Below are positions 56,096 through 64,000 of a stretch of DNA of 64,000 bases, one piece after another (the first letter of the stretch is position 1; the number at the start of each line of letters is the position of its first letter). The stretch is from contig OX424567.1 of NCBI GenBank assembly GCA_949152475.1, forward strand, positions 26,499,402 to 26,563,401. Direction: 5' to 3'. This DNA comes from Terebella lapidaria. Taxonomy: Eukaryota > Annelida > Polychaeta > Terebellida > Terebellidae. The notes under the pieces were generated by a model. That model was not told where the DNA came from, ran no database searches, and saw only the letters and a list, made by a program, of their open reading frames with translations. The position numbers and the translations under genes are program-made.

Positions 56096-58593
56096 CCGAG
56101 CCTCCGGCGTACGTCCGCCGTGGCGTCGAGGGGGTCCAAGTCCAGGGAGGCGGTGCTTTGCCACCCTGCGGACGTCCCCTCAACCACCAACGAGGACGCG
56201 GACGCCGACCTCGTGAGAGGTACCGCACGTCCGCTACTGCTCGCAATCGAGGGAGTCACGCGTGGAGTCCTTGGCGGGACCGCCGACGCGGTACTCGAGG
56301 AGGCGGAGGTGTCTGCCACCACCCGTCCCTCAGACGGACCCGCGGGTACCGTCACCTCGAGCAAGCCCGGGTAGTCCTCCTGAGTCAGCGCACCCGGAGA
56401 CTGCAGGGGCGTCGTCCCGGCCGGAGTCTTTCCGGCGGACGAGCTCTTCCCCTGAGTCTTTGGCTGGGGGCGCGGCTTAGGAGTAGCCACTCGTGTCTTG
56501 GCCGCGATCTGCGGCATCTCCGACACGATCATGGTCACCCGGTGCCGTTCTTCACCGGCCTGGATCACCGGCGGTTCACGGACAGCCTCTGCTGCTGTCC
56601 GGGCGGCTTCCGCCGCCTGGAACTCCGCCGGGGTCTGGCCCATTGTAGCCGTCAGGCGAGCGGTGTAGCTCGAGCCCGCGGACACAACGCCAGACTCCTT
56701 CCAGGCATCGTCCATGATGCGCTGTGCAAAGCGCCATGGACCCCAGTGAAAGAATCGGTGATTCGCCGTCCCTGACGTAGTCATGAACGACGCCACCCTC
56801 GGTGGTATGTATCCATAATTGAATACAGGCCCCACTTCATTTCCAACGATATGAAGTCCCTCACCGCGGTGTGCACCCGAGCGGTGATCATTTAGGGCCT
56901 CTAAACTGGCGAAATATCGTTGCTGAGGGGTGCCGGAGTAGCACCTCTTGCAAACGAACATTTGCATCCAGGGGTAGTGGTACCCCGCAATATGTCGACT
57001 CAAGTGGTCGTAGGTAGGGTACCTACGATCCCGATTGAGCGCACGGTGCGGGTCCTCATACCCGTCCAGGGATTCCGGACAGAGTTGGCATATTACACCC
57101 GCCTCTGTCTCGGGCGGCAACCCGACACGCTCCTCGTCCGTGAGTGGACGAGGCCGTGTGAAAGGCGTGTCGGCCGCCGCGCCGGCCGCCGCGGTGCGGC
57201 GTTCCTGCGGATCCCTGCCATAGCGCGGAAGGAACATGTGTCCCTGACGGACTCCAGGGAGTTCGGGGCCCATTTCGGCCCGCAGCCTCTGGATAGAGGG
57301 CTGCTCCGAGGACGACCGTTTCTTCTTTTTGGCCGCCCCCGAACGATTCTCCGACCTGGTTTGTCGGGGCACACTCTTCCCGCGTGGGGGCGCGGCCCTC
57401 TGTTGCTGCGCAACGAAGGCCCGCGCTCCCGCTTCCAGTGCGGCGTCAGACAGGTGGACCCCGTCTTGCTCCGCGCGCTTCCGGAGGAGTTCTAAACGAA
57501 GATCTCCCTCCTTCGGCACGGGACGCCCTCTGTCCACTGGACTTGACCCCACCTCCGCAGCTCCGGTAGGTTTCTTAGTACCGGAGGAAGAGGAAGAGGA
57601 GGTTCCTTTCGGTGCCTGGATAGGCACCCGCTTACAGGAACCTCCCGCGCCTGGACCGGATCCCGCGGAGTCGCCGCCCGCACCAGATCCCGAGGGATTA
57701 GGCGTCTTGGCGACTCCGGGTTTGGCGGAGGACCCTTTCTGGCCGCCCGGCTTAGGCGCCAGTGGCTTAGGTCCTCCGGACTTCGATCCGGCTTGAGGCG
57801 AGGGGCCGCCGGACTTCTTTTTCCGGTGCGGCCGCTTCTTCTTCTTCTTCTTCGGAGGCGAGGAGGCCGGGTCCGGGTCGGATCCGGCCTCAGATTGCCC
57901 ACGCTCAGCGGCTTCCAGCTCTTGCTGGGCTCTCCACTGCTTTTGAGCAATCTCCCGGGCTCGACGGCGAGTACGCCTAGAGACGGGCGATGTAAACCCG
58001 TCATCTCGGTTCTCGGTCTCCTTCGAGCCAGACTCCTGTTCCTGAGGCGGCGCTTGGGATGCGGCTTCCTCAGCCGCGTCAACCTGCTCCGCCCAAGTCC
58101 CAGGGGCCTTCTGGTCGTGCGGACCAGACTCCGCAGGTGCGGACACCGAGGAGTTCTCGGCGGAACCGGTGTCTGGATGGCTACGGCCATCCGGACGGGT
58201 TTCCGCACGAGTACTCTCATCCGGGCCCAGAGACGCAAGCATCTCCGAGGACGGGTGCAACTCAATGTCCACACTAGCAAGTCCCGCACCACCGCAGTCC
58301 ATCACCTCTTCCATACGGGAAAAAGTGGACGGATCTAGGAGTAGCTCGGCGCCTGCCGTGGCCGAGTCACTCTCTGCGGGGCGGTCCTCCGCGACCTCGC
58401 TCTCAGACTCGGTTCCTGAGTAAGAACCGGAGCTGGAGCTGGATTCCTCAGAACCCACATAGGCTCCCCGAGGGATGTCCTCGCGGTCATCCTCCTCGGG
58501 CCTAGACTGGGGTCTCGAGTACGAATTACCGCGCTCAAGAGACCCCTCTTCCCTCCCTTCATCACCTCCCCAGCCGTCACTTGACTCTGACAT
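56011..58593 (-). CDS. retroelement-associated zinc-finger ORF, about 860 aa
   Basis: Starts at ATG 58593. The N-terminal 490 residues are disordered and of low complexity (Ser/Glu/Asp-rich, then Lys/Gly/Pro-rich with KKKKKKRPHRKKK). At about residues 501-576 there are two C2H2-like fingers with unusual long loops: CQLC ... HLSRHIAGYH and CKRC ... DHRSGAH. A segment follows with FHWGPWRFAQRIMDDAW, then a second polar region. GC-rich codon use matches the Gypsy pol ORF at 60506 and contrasts with the AT-rich host genes. The orientation is the same as pol, but it lies 3' of pol, so it is either the gag of a separate element or a third, env-position ORF. The role is unknown. Confidence 0.55.
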   Translation of the reverse strand: MSESSDGWGGDEGREEGSLERGNSYSRPQSRPEEDDREDIPRGAYVGSEESSSSSGSYSGTESESEVAEDRPAESDSATAGAELLLDPSTFSRMEEVMDCGGAGLASVDIELHPSSEMLASLGPDESTRAETRPDGRSHPDTGSAENSSVSAPAESGPHDQKAPGTWAEQVDAAEEAASQAPPQEQESGSKETENRDDGFTSPVSRRTRRRAREIAQKQWRAQQELEAAERGQSEAGSDPDPASSPPKKKKKKRPHRKKKSGGPSPQAGSKSGGPKPLAPKPGGQKGSSAKPGVAKTPNPSGSGAGGDSAGSGPGAGGSCKRVPIQAPKGTSSSSSSGTKKPTGAAEVGSSPVDRGRPVPKEGDLRLELLRKRAEQDGVHLSDAALEAGARAFVAQQQRAAPPRGKSVPRQTRSENRSGAAKKKKRSSSEQPSIQRLRAEMGPELPGVRQGHMFLPRYGRDPQERRTAAAGAAADTPFTRPRPLTDEERVGLPPETEAGVICQLCPESLDGYEDPHRALNRDRRYPTYDHLSRHIAGYHYPWMQMFVCKRCYSGTPQQRYFASLEALNDHRSGAHRGEGLHIVGNEVGPVFNYGYIPPRVASFMTTSGTANHRFFHWGPWRFAQRIMDDAWKESGVVSAGSSYTARLTATMGQTPAEFQAAEAARTAAEAVREPPVIQAGEERHRVTMIVSEMPQIAAKTRVATPKPRPQPKTQGKSSSAGKTPAGTTPLQSPGALTQEDYPGLLEVTVPAGPSEGRVVADTSASSSTASAVPPRTPRVTPSIASSSGRAVPLTRSASASSLVVEGTSAGWQSTASLDLDPLDATADVRRRLGPTTLRDFPRVCRPGGRPSSRWYGPDPR

Positions 58594-60505
58594 CAAGCGC
58601 TCTAATCACTCTAAACACTGGGAGTCAGATCCGCAGATCCGTCTCCACCAGTGTCGAGCGCTTGAATGACGAGAAGGTGTCGAGTTACATCGATTATAGG
58701 CATCAAGTGTTGGCAGTTATACTGCACACGCATCGTATGACGCGTTCCCGTGGAAACGTCTATTCACTGCATCTACCCGATCGACAGACAAAAGGACGTT
58801 TTACATTCCCGCATTCCCATACACGCATCTCCCCCCGGTGACTCCTTTCATGCCATGTATACGGGTGGCTTGTGTACACAAGCCATCCCGGGGGAACCCG
58901 CTAAAATACTACAGTAATTAACAGCAGTCATTAGCAATAGCTTTCGCACTGGCGATCAATGACGTGAAGTTAATCACCCTCGCAGGTTAAAGATTGTATA
59001 CAATGTATCAAAAAGCCAAACTACTTGTGGGTGTTACGATTATGTCACCCTGTCAGCAGCGATAAATAAAAATTTAACACCGCTCAAGCAGCAATGAAAA
59101 TAAATCCACCACCGCTTGCATGCTTTTCATAGATCACGGCATACAGCCTTCGATACAATGTACACAATCTCCTACACCCCTCTTGCGAAAGCAGAAATCT
59201 CCCGATTTCTTACTCTCTATTGCACCAGGGAAAAGATATATCACTAAACTTTCTCATATATGGGATAAATGAGCAAGAATAGCATTTCCACGGGAAACAC
59301 GCACACACTTGTGGCTTATAATCCTCCCATAAATAATAAATGAGATGGAAAATAAACAAAATCACTCCCCATAGCCGCTGGCACGCTTACAGGGCGATCG
59401 GACATACCCATGACGTCCGGACAGACAATCGGGCGCCCTATGGGCGTTTGCAAAGCGCCCACTAGCATCCCCGACGTACTGCCCGGCCGCGGAGCGGTGC
59501 CCGGTCCAGCCCAGAGCCTCCTCAAACGACTACCGGAGCGCGGAGCCAATAGATTTAGACGCGGAGCCGGCATGGTCCATAACCGCACTGGTTAGGGGGC
59601 GAACCCTTCATACCGGCGCCCAATCTAGAGGCGCCCAAAGATGATGAAAGCAATAGCCGGCGGACGTCCGGGGCTGCCCGCGGACGGAGTCCAGGCCGGA
59701 CGTCTACCATTGTACGGCGTATTGCCCTTATCCAATGAAGATGAAATTGGAATTAGAAGCCACCACAAGTGTTGCGCAAGTAATATACGACCCCCTTCTT
59801 AGAAGGAGGCCGGGGTTCCGGTCATTCCGGCCGGACCGCATATTGTAAGGTACGATCCGGACGAGAACGAGCGTCACCCGCTGCCGCGGCTGGTCCGCAC
59901 GCGCGGACTTAACAACCGCTCCATTATCATAATGGATAGTCGGTTTCCTGCCGTAAGAAACCTTAATTACTATAACCGTAATTATAGTAATGGCTCACGG
60001 GGGATAACTACACCGAAGTGCGTCATCTTAAAGTGCCGCGGACGCCGGACGAGTCACGCGGACGAACCGCGGACATCAGTCCTCATCTGCGGACACTATC
60101 CCCGCGTCCAGAGCGAGTTCCCCAAATCCGTGGGAAGACGCTTCTCCCGTAGCGGACGTAAATCCCAACCTCAGTCTGGCCATATAAGAGGTTGTCCCGG
60201 GACCAGGGGCGTCCGGCCGAATCAGTAAATTCGTCCGGCCAGCGTAACCGTTGTGCGGATTACGCCGGACAGCCGTCCACAAGGTGCGGACAGGCCATCC
60301 GCACGTCCCTGGCGCTAGAAACTACAGGAGGGCGGATGCGGAGCGGCGGCGTTACGACATGAAAGTCTCCGCGGACCTCAACTCCGAAGATGGCCACAAA
60401 GTAGCCACCCGTGGAGGTAAGTCGTGCGGACTCTCACGGAACGACCTAAAACCCATCCATAGTATGACAGACGGGTACCGCAGACGCATCCGCATGGGCG
60501 GAAGG
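58594..60505. other. non-coding interval between Gypsy pol and the zinc-finger ORF; possible LTR and leader
   Basis: Part is AT-rich (58670-59400) and part is GC-rich with recurrent GTCCGGA/TCCGC motifs (59400-60500). On the minus strand near 59615-59630 TTGGGCGCCGG could be a primer-binding site, since its complement ends in CCA, and the 0.8 kb to its right up to the pol stop codon could then be an LTR. I saw no second copy of this stretch in the window, so this remains a guess. Confidence 0.3.
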
Positions 60506-63500
60506 TTATTCCCACCCATACCGGGCTGGCGCACGTGGTTTCCGTCGTCGCCGCCCGTCATCCGCAGGTACTGGAGGGAGTGGGGGTACCTGCGGATCGC
60601 CGTCATCTGGCTGATAGCCACCCAGTCCATCATCTGACGGGTCAGAGAGGTCCGGGAGGCCCATCATACGGCGCACACGCTCGTCCGGGGTCCGCGGATG
60701 CTGACCGGACGGATCCCATACGGGAGCATCATCCGGTTCCGCATCTTGAATTAGCGGATCCATGACAAGCGGGCCCTCGTACTTCTTCAGATTATCGATA
60801 TGGACAACCAGAACCCTGTCCGGATCGGAATCCCTCCGGATCCGGTAGTCCACATCTGTCACCTGTTTCAGTACGGTAAACGGGCCTATCCACGGCTTAG
60901 CAAATTTATTGCCTTGCTTAAGCGGCGGATAATAGTAGCGCACCTTGTCGCCTTCCGCAAAAGCTGGCCTACCCTTAGCATGGGCGTCATAGCCTCGCTT
61001 CTGCCGGAGGGCAGACTTGTCCAGGCGCGCGCGCGCGAAATCATGGGCGTTCGCCAGGGCGCGGCGAATCCACTCCACGTACTCCGGACCGCACTGGGGT
61101 ACTGCGCCGGTCTCTGCCGCAGTTGGATACATAATATCCACGGGCAAATTTAACTCCCGGCCGTACAACATCGCGTGCGGAGTAACTCCGGTCGAAGAGT
61201 GGACCGACGACCTGTACGCCATTAAGACATACGGGAGGTGGTCATCCCAATCATTCGCACGATCATTCACAAAGGCCGCCAGCATGTTGAGGACCGATCG
61301 ATTAAAGCGTTCGACCTGGCCATCAGACTGGGGCCTGTAGGGGGTGGTCCGCACCTTGGTACTCCCTAGCATCTGTGCTAGGTTCCGGAACAGGTTGCTC
61401 TCAAATTGCGTGCCCTGATCCGAATGTACCTGTTTAGGTACCCCATGGTACACCACCCATCTATTCACCAATAACCGAGCTACCTCGTCCGCAGTCTGGC
61501 GGCGCAGTGGGTAGGCGTCGGTATACTTGGTAAAATAGTCGGATATCACCAGGATGTACCGGAAACCGCGCGGGGTGACCCGGTGGGTATCCAGTATATC
61601 CAAAGCTATCCGATCAAACGGCGCGCCCGCCTTAACCGTGGTTAAGGGGTGGCGGCCAGGAGTCGGAACTCCTTTGCGAGCTTGACACCGAGGGCAGGCT
61701 GCGCACCACCGTTGCACGTCCAAGCCGCTACCAGGCCAATGAAAGCGCTGTTGTAGCCTATGGACGGTCCTCCGGATTCCCAAGTGACCGGTCACCCGGA
61801 GGTCATGCAACTGGTGGAGTACTTCTTTCCGCAGCTCCGCCGGAAGCACCAACTGCCATATTGGAGGCAGTGGGGTCGGTGGCTCATAGCGCCGGTATAG
61901 GAGGCCATCCCTCAAGGAGAGTCGTTCCCACTGAGATACTAGAGACAAGGTCTCCTCCCTGTAGGTCTTTCGCTCATCCTTCGAGGGCTTCTGGCCGGCC
62001 TCAAGGGCTGTTATTACCGGCGCCAGAGCTCTGTCAGCTCTCTGCGCCGGAGAGTAGCCACCCAAGTAGTTAGGCTCCTCATCCGTCGCGTCCGGCTGCG
62101 CCGCAGCGGCCATCACCACAGGGGGCAAGGACCGCTCATACTCAGACTCTCCAGAGGACGAGGGTACCCACGAGGAGTACACCGCCGGACTCGAGGAAGA
62201 CTCGCTGGAGCTGAGCCGCACCTCCGCTTCATATGCGGGACGCCCTCGCCGATATCGGCGGGTCCGCGCGCGGAGATGAGCCCTAGACGCTCCGGCCGCC
62301 GTGTTGTTAGAGGGGGCGGCGGCCTGCGGTCTCCCCGGAACGTCCAATTCCGAGTCTGAGGACGAATCCGCGGCTTGCTGGAATGGCGCCATCCCTGCAC
62401 AACCCGGATTCTTGCACTTATGACAACGGGACAGGCCGTCCGCGTTGCCGTGCAACTTACCAGCGCGATGCTCTATCTGCATGTCATACTCCTGGAGTTT
62501 GACGAGCCACCGCGCCACCAAGCCATCGGCCTCACTATAGTTGAGGAGCCATCTCAGCGAACTATGATCAGTCCGCAAGCGGAAATGGCGTCCCAACAAA
62601 TAGTGCCGGAAACGCTTGGTCATCGTAACCACCGCGAGCAACTCGCGATGAGTGGTACAGTAGTTCATTTGAGAGCGGCTCAAGGCCACACTCGCATAAG
62701 CTACTACCCGCTCTTGCCCATCCACGATCTGCGAGAGGACACCGCCGAGCGCGAAGTTACTCGCGTCGGTGTCCAGGATGAACTCGCAGTCCGGACGAGG
62801 GTGCCGCAGCACCGGGGCCACTACCAAGGCCTGCCGGAGTCCCGAGAAGGCGTTAGCCTGCTCGGCGGACCAAACAAAATCGGCGCCCTTTTCCGTGAGG
62901 ATAGTAAGGGGACGCGCGATCTCCGCAAAGCCGCGAATAAACCTGCGGTGGTAGCTCGCGAAGCCCAAGAAGGACCTCACGTCCGCCACGTTACATGGCG
63001 GAGGCCATTTCTGTACGGCCGCCACCTTTGCGGGGTCTGGTCTCACTCCGGTGCCCGTTACCATGAAGCCCAAGTACAGGATTTCCTGCGCGAATAGCTC
63101 GCACTTACTTGGCTTCAATTTAAGCCCTGCTCCGCGGATGCGATGGAGCACCATCTGGAGGTTGGTGAGGGTTTCCTCGAACGACCGGCCATACACGACG
63201 ACATCGTCGATGTAGACCATACATCGCTTCCAGAGGAACCCTTTGAGGACCATCTCCATGAGGCGCTCGAACGTCGCTGGTGCGTTACAGAGCCCGAACG
63301 GCATTACCTTGAATTGGTAGAGCCCGTTCTTGGTAACGAAGGCAGTCTTCGCCCGATCACTCTCCTCCATCTCCACCTGCCAATACCCGGAGGCCAGATC
63401 CAGAGCACAGAAATAGTGCGACCCGGCCAGGGCATCGAAGGTATCCTCAATGTGCGGGAGAGGATATGAGTCCTTCCGCGTGGCATCGTTGAGTTTCCGA

Positions 63501-64000
63501 TAGTCCACGCAGAACCTCCACGAGCCGTCCTTCTTCTTCACCATAACCACCGGACTGGCCCAAGGGCTGTCACTGGGTTCGATGATGTCCAAGTCGAGCA
63601 TCTTTTGCACCTCCTGGTCTATGACCTCTTGGTGCACTATTGCTGCCCGACGAAGACGCTGCTTGAGAGGACGCTCGTCCACGAGGTCGATGCGGTGCTT
63701 GGCGACGTCAGTCTTGCCAACCGCACCATCAGGACCCATGAACACATCCGCATACTGCCGCAGCAGTCTGCGGAGCGCTTGGCGCTGCTCTTCATCCAAC
63801 CGGTCCTTCGGAACCCGAGATTCCAAATGGTCCGGCAGGGTGAACGGATCATCTCCGGCGGCCGCCGCCGCGCACGCAGCGCGGCAGACCGGATCGTCGG
63901 GGATGACACGACTCGAAGCCGCGGGAATAGCAGTAGCTGCTATGCATCCGCGCTTCAGTACAATCGGAGCATCCGTAGGATTCACCACGAGGATGGGCAT
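60506..64000 (-). CDS. pol: Ty3/Gypsy pol polyprotein, 5' part outside the window
   Basis: The 1,164 visible residues continue beyond the window edge; the ATG at 64000 is probably internal, with protease and gag expected further right. In order: an RT with DYRKLND, LDLASGYWQV and active site VYIDDVVV (about residue 263); RNase H with DTDASNFALGG and GNADGLSR; a Ser/Arg-rich linker of about 110 residues; an integrase zinc finger (HDLRVTGHLG, CAACPRC) and core (DILDTH, HSDQGTQFES, GQVERFNRS); then a GPY/F-like module (KPWIGPFTVL, VVHIDNLKKY). No chromodomain was seen. The visible frame has no stop or shift, which suggests a young copy. It is a metavirid-type retrotransposon. Confidence 0.92.
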   Translation of the reverse strand: MPILVVNPTDAPIVLKRGCIAATAIPAASSRVIPDDPVCRAACAAAAAGDDPFTLPDHLESRVPKDRLDEEQRQALRRLLRQYADVFMGPDGAVGKTDVAKHRIDLVDERPLKQRLRRAAIVHQEVIDQEVQKMLDLDIIEPSDSPWASPVVMVKKKDGSWRFCVDYRKLNDATRKDSYPLPHIEDTFDALAGSHYFCALDLASGYWQVEMEESDRAKTAFVTKNGLYQFKVMPFGLCNAPATFERLMEMVLKGFLWKRCMVYIDDVVVYGRSFEETLTNLQMVLHRIRGAGLKLKPSKCELFAQEILYLGFMVTGTGVRPDPAKVAAVQKWPPPCNVADVRSFLGFASYHRRFIRGFAEIARPLTILTEKGADFVWSAEQANAFSGLRQALVVAPVLRHPRPDCEFILDTDASNFALGGVLSQIVDGQERVVAYASVALSRSQMNYCTTHRELLAVVTMTKRFRHYLLGRHFRLRTDHSSLRWLLNYSEADGLVARWLVKLQEYDMQIEHRAGKLHGNADGLSRCHKCKNPGCAGMAPFQQAADSSSDSELDVPGRPQAAAPSNNTAAGASRAHLRARTRRYRRGRPAYEAEVRLSSSESSSSPAVYSSWVPSSSGESEYERSLPPVVMAAAAQPDATDEEPNYLGGYSPAQRADRALAPVITALEAGQKPSKDERKTYREETLSLVSQWERLSLRDGLLYRRYEPPTPLPPIWQLVLPAELRKEVLHQLHDLRVTGHLGIRRTVHRLQQRFHWPGSGLDVQRWCAACPRCQARKGVPTPGRHPLTTVKAGAPFDRIALDILDTHRVTPRGFRYILVISDYFTKYTDAYPLRRQTADEVARLLVNRWVVYHGVPKQVHSDQGTQFESNLFRNLAQMLGSTKVRTTPYRPQSDGQVERFNRSVLNMLAAFVNDRANDWDDHLPYVLMAYRSSVHSSTGVTPHAMLYGRELNLPVDIMYPTAAETGAVPQCGPEYVEWIRRALANAHDFARARLDKSALRQKRGYDAHAKGRPAFAEGDKVRYYYPPLKQGNKFAKPWIGPFTVLKQVTDVDYRIRRDSDPDRVLVVHIDNLKKYEGPLVMDPLIQDAEPDDAPVWDPSGQHPRTPDERVRRMMGLPDLSDPSDDGLGGYQPDDGDPQVPPLPPVPADDGRRRRKPRAPARYGWE

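Noticed and set aside
55227..58338. Long plus-strand frames opposite the zinc-finger and coiled-coil ORFs
   Set aside because: They are antisense shadows caused by high GC; the minus-strand products show zinc-finger and coiled-coil patterns while these do not.
58594..60505. Firm assignment of an LTR and primer-binding site
   Set aside because: A TTGGGCGCC motif fits loosely, but no second LTR copy was found in the window, so it is only mentioned as a possibility.

Overview
The window looks like nuclear DNA of a lophotrochozoan animal, most likely a mollusc and probably a bivalve. It is AT-rich, its genes have short GT-AG introns, and repeats dominate it. Host genes carry animal domain combinations (ankyrin plus death domain, a peptide-type rhodopsin GPCR, a Schlafen-like protein, an NDUFA4-type respiratory subunit). 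The mobile DNA (DIRS, Gypsy, a CR1/L2-like fragment, a tRNA-like SINE, and elements with internal tandem repeats, GAC-rich microsatellites and a terminal hairpin) is of the kind seen in bivalve genomes. The species cannot be named from the sequence.

Layout. 1-5.8 kb: a two-exon ankyrin/death-domain gene (+). 5.8-10.2 kb: a decayed, 5'-truncated DIRS-like retrotransposon (-). 10.2-14.1 kb: gene-poor, with a minisatellite. 14.1-22.9 kb: a GPCR gene (+) whose signal-peptide exon and seven-helix exon are separated by a 7.4 kb intron. That intron holds a 92-bp satellite, an inserted element and a near-perfect 2.73 kb tandem duplication. 22.9-32.0 kb: repeats only, including a fold-back element, a non-LTR fragment, a 39-bp minisatellite and two adjacent elements of one family. 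32.0-40.6 kb: an NDUFA4-like gene (-), rebuilt here from three small exons, with a nearly complete 6.4 kb DIRS element inside its first recognised intron. 40.6-48.9 kb: intergenic DNA with several MITEs, a SINE and decayed ORFs. 49.2-53.7 kb: a three-exon Schlafen-like gene (-) that joins two AlbA_2-type domains, an SF1-type P-loop NTPase and a C-terminal propeller-like region. 54-64 kb: GC-rich retroelement DNA, with a zinc-finger/coiled-coil ORF pair and, at the edge, a Gypsy pol ORF cut by the window end.

The host genes do not form a pathway. Two of them, the ankyrin/death-domain protein and the Schlafen-like NTPase, have architectures typical of innate immune signalling or nucleic-acid defence. 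The latter is the best candidate for a poorly described system. The two DIRS copies show the family's replication architecture clearly: inverted terminal repeats plus an internal complementary region that joins copies of both outer ends.
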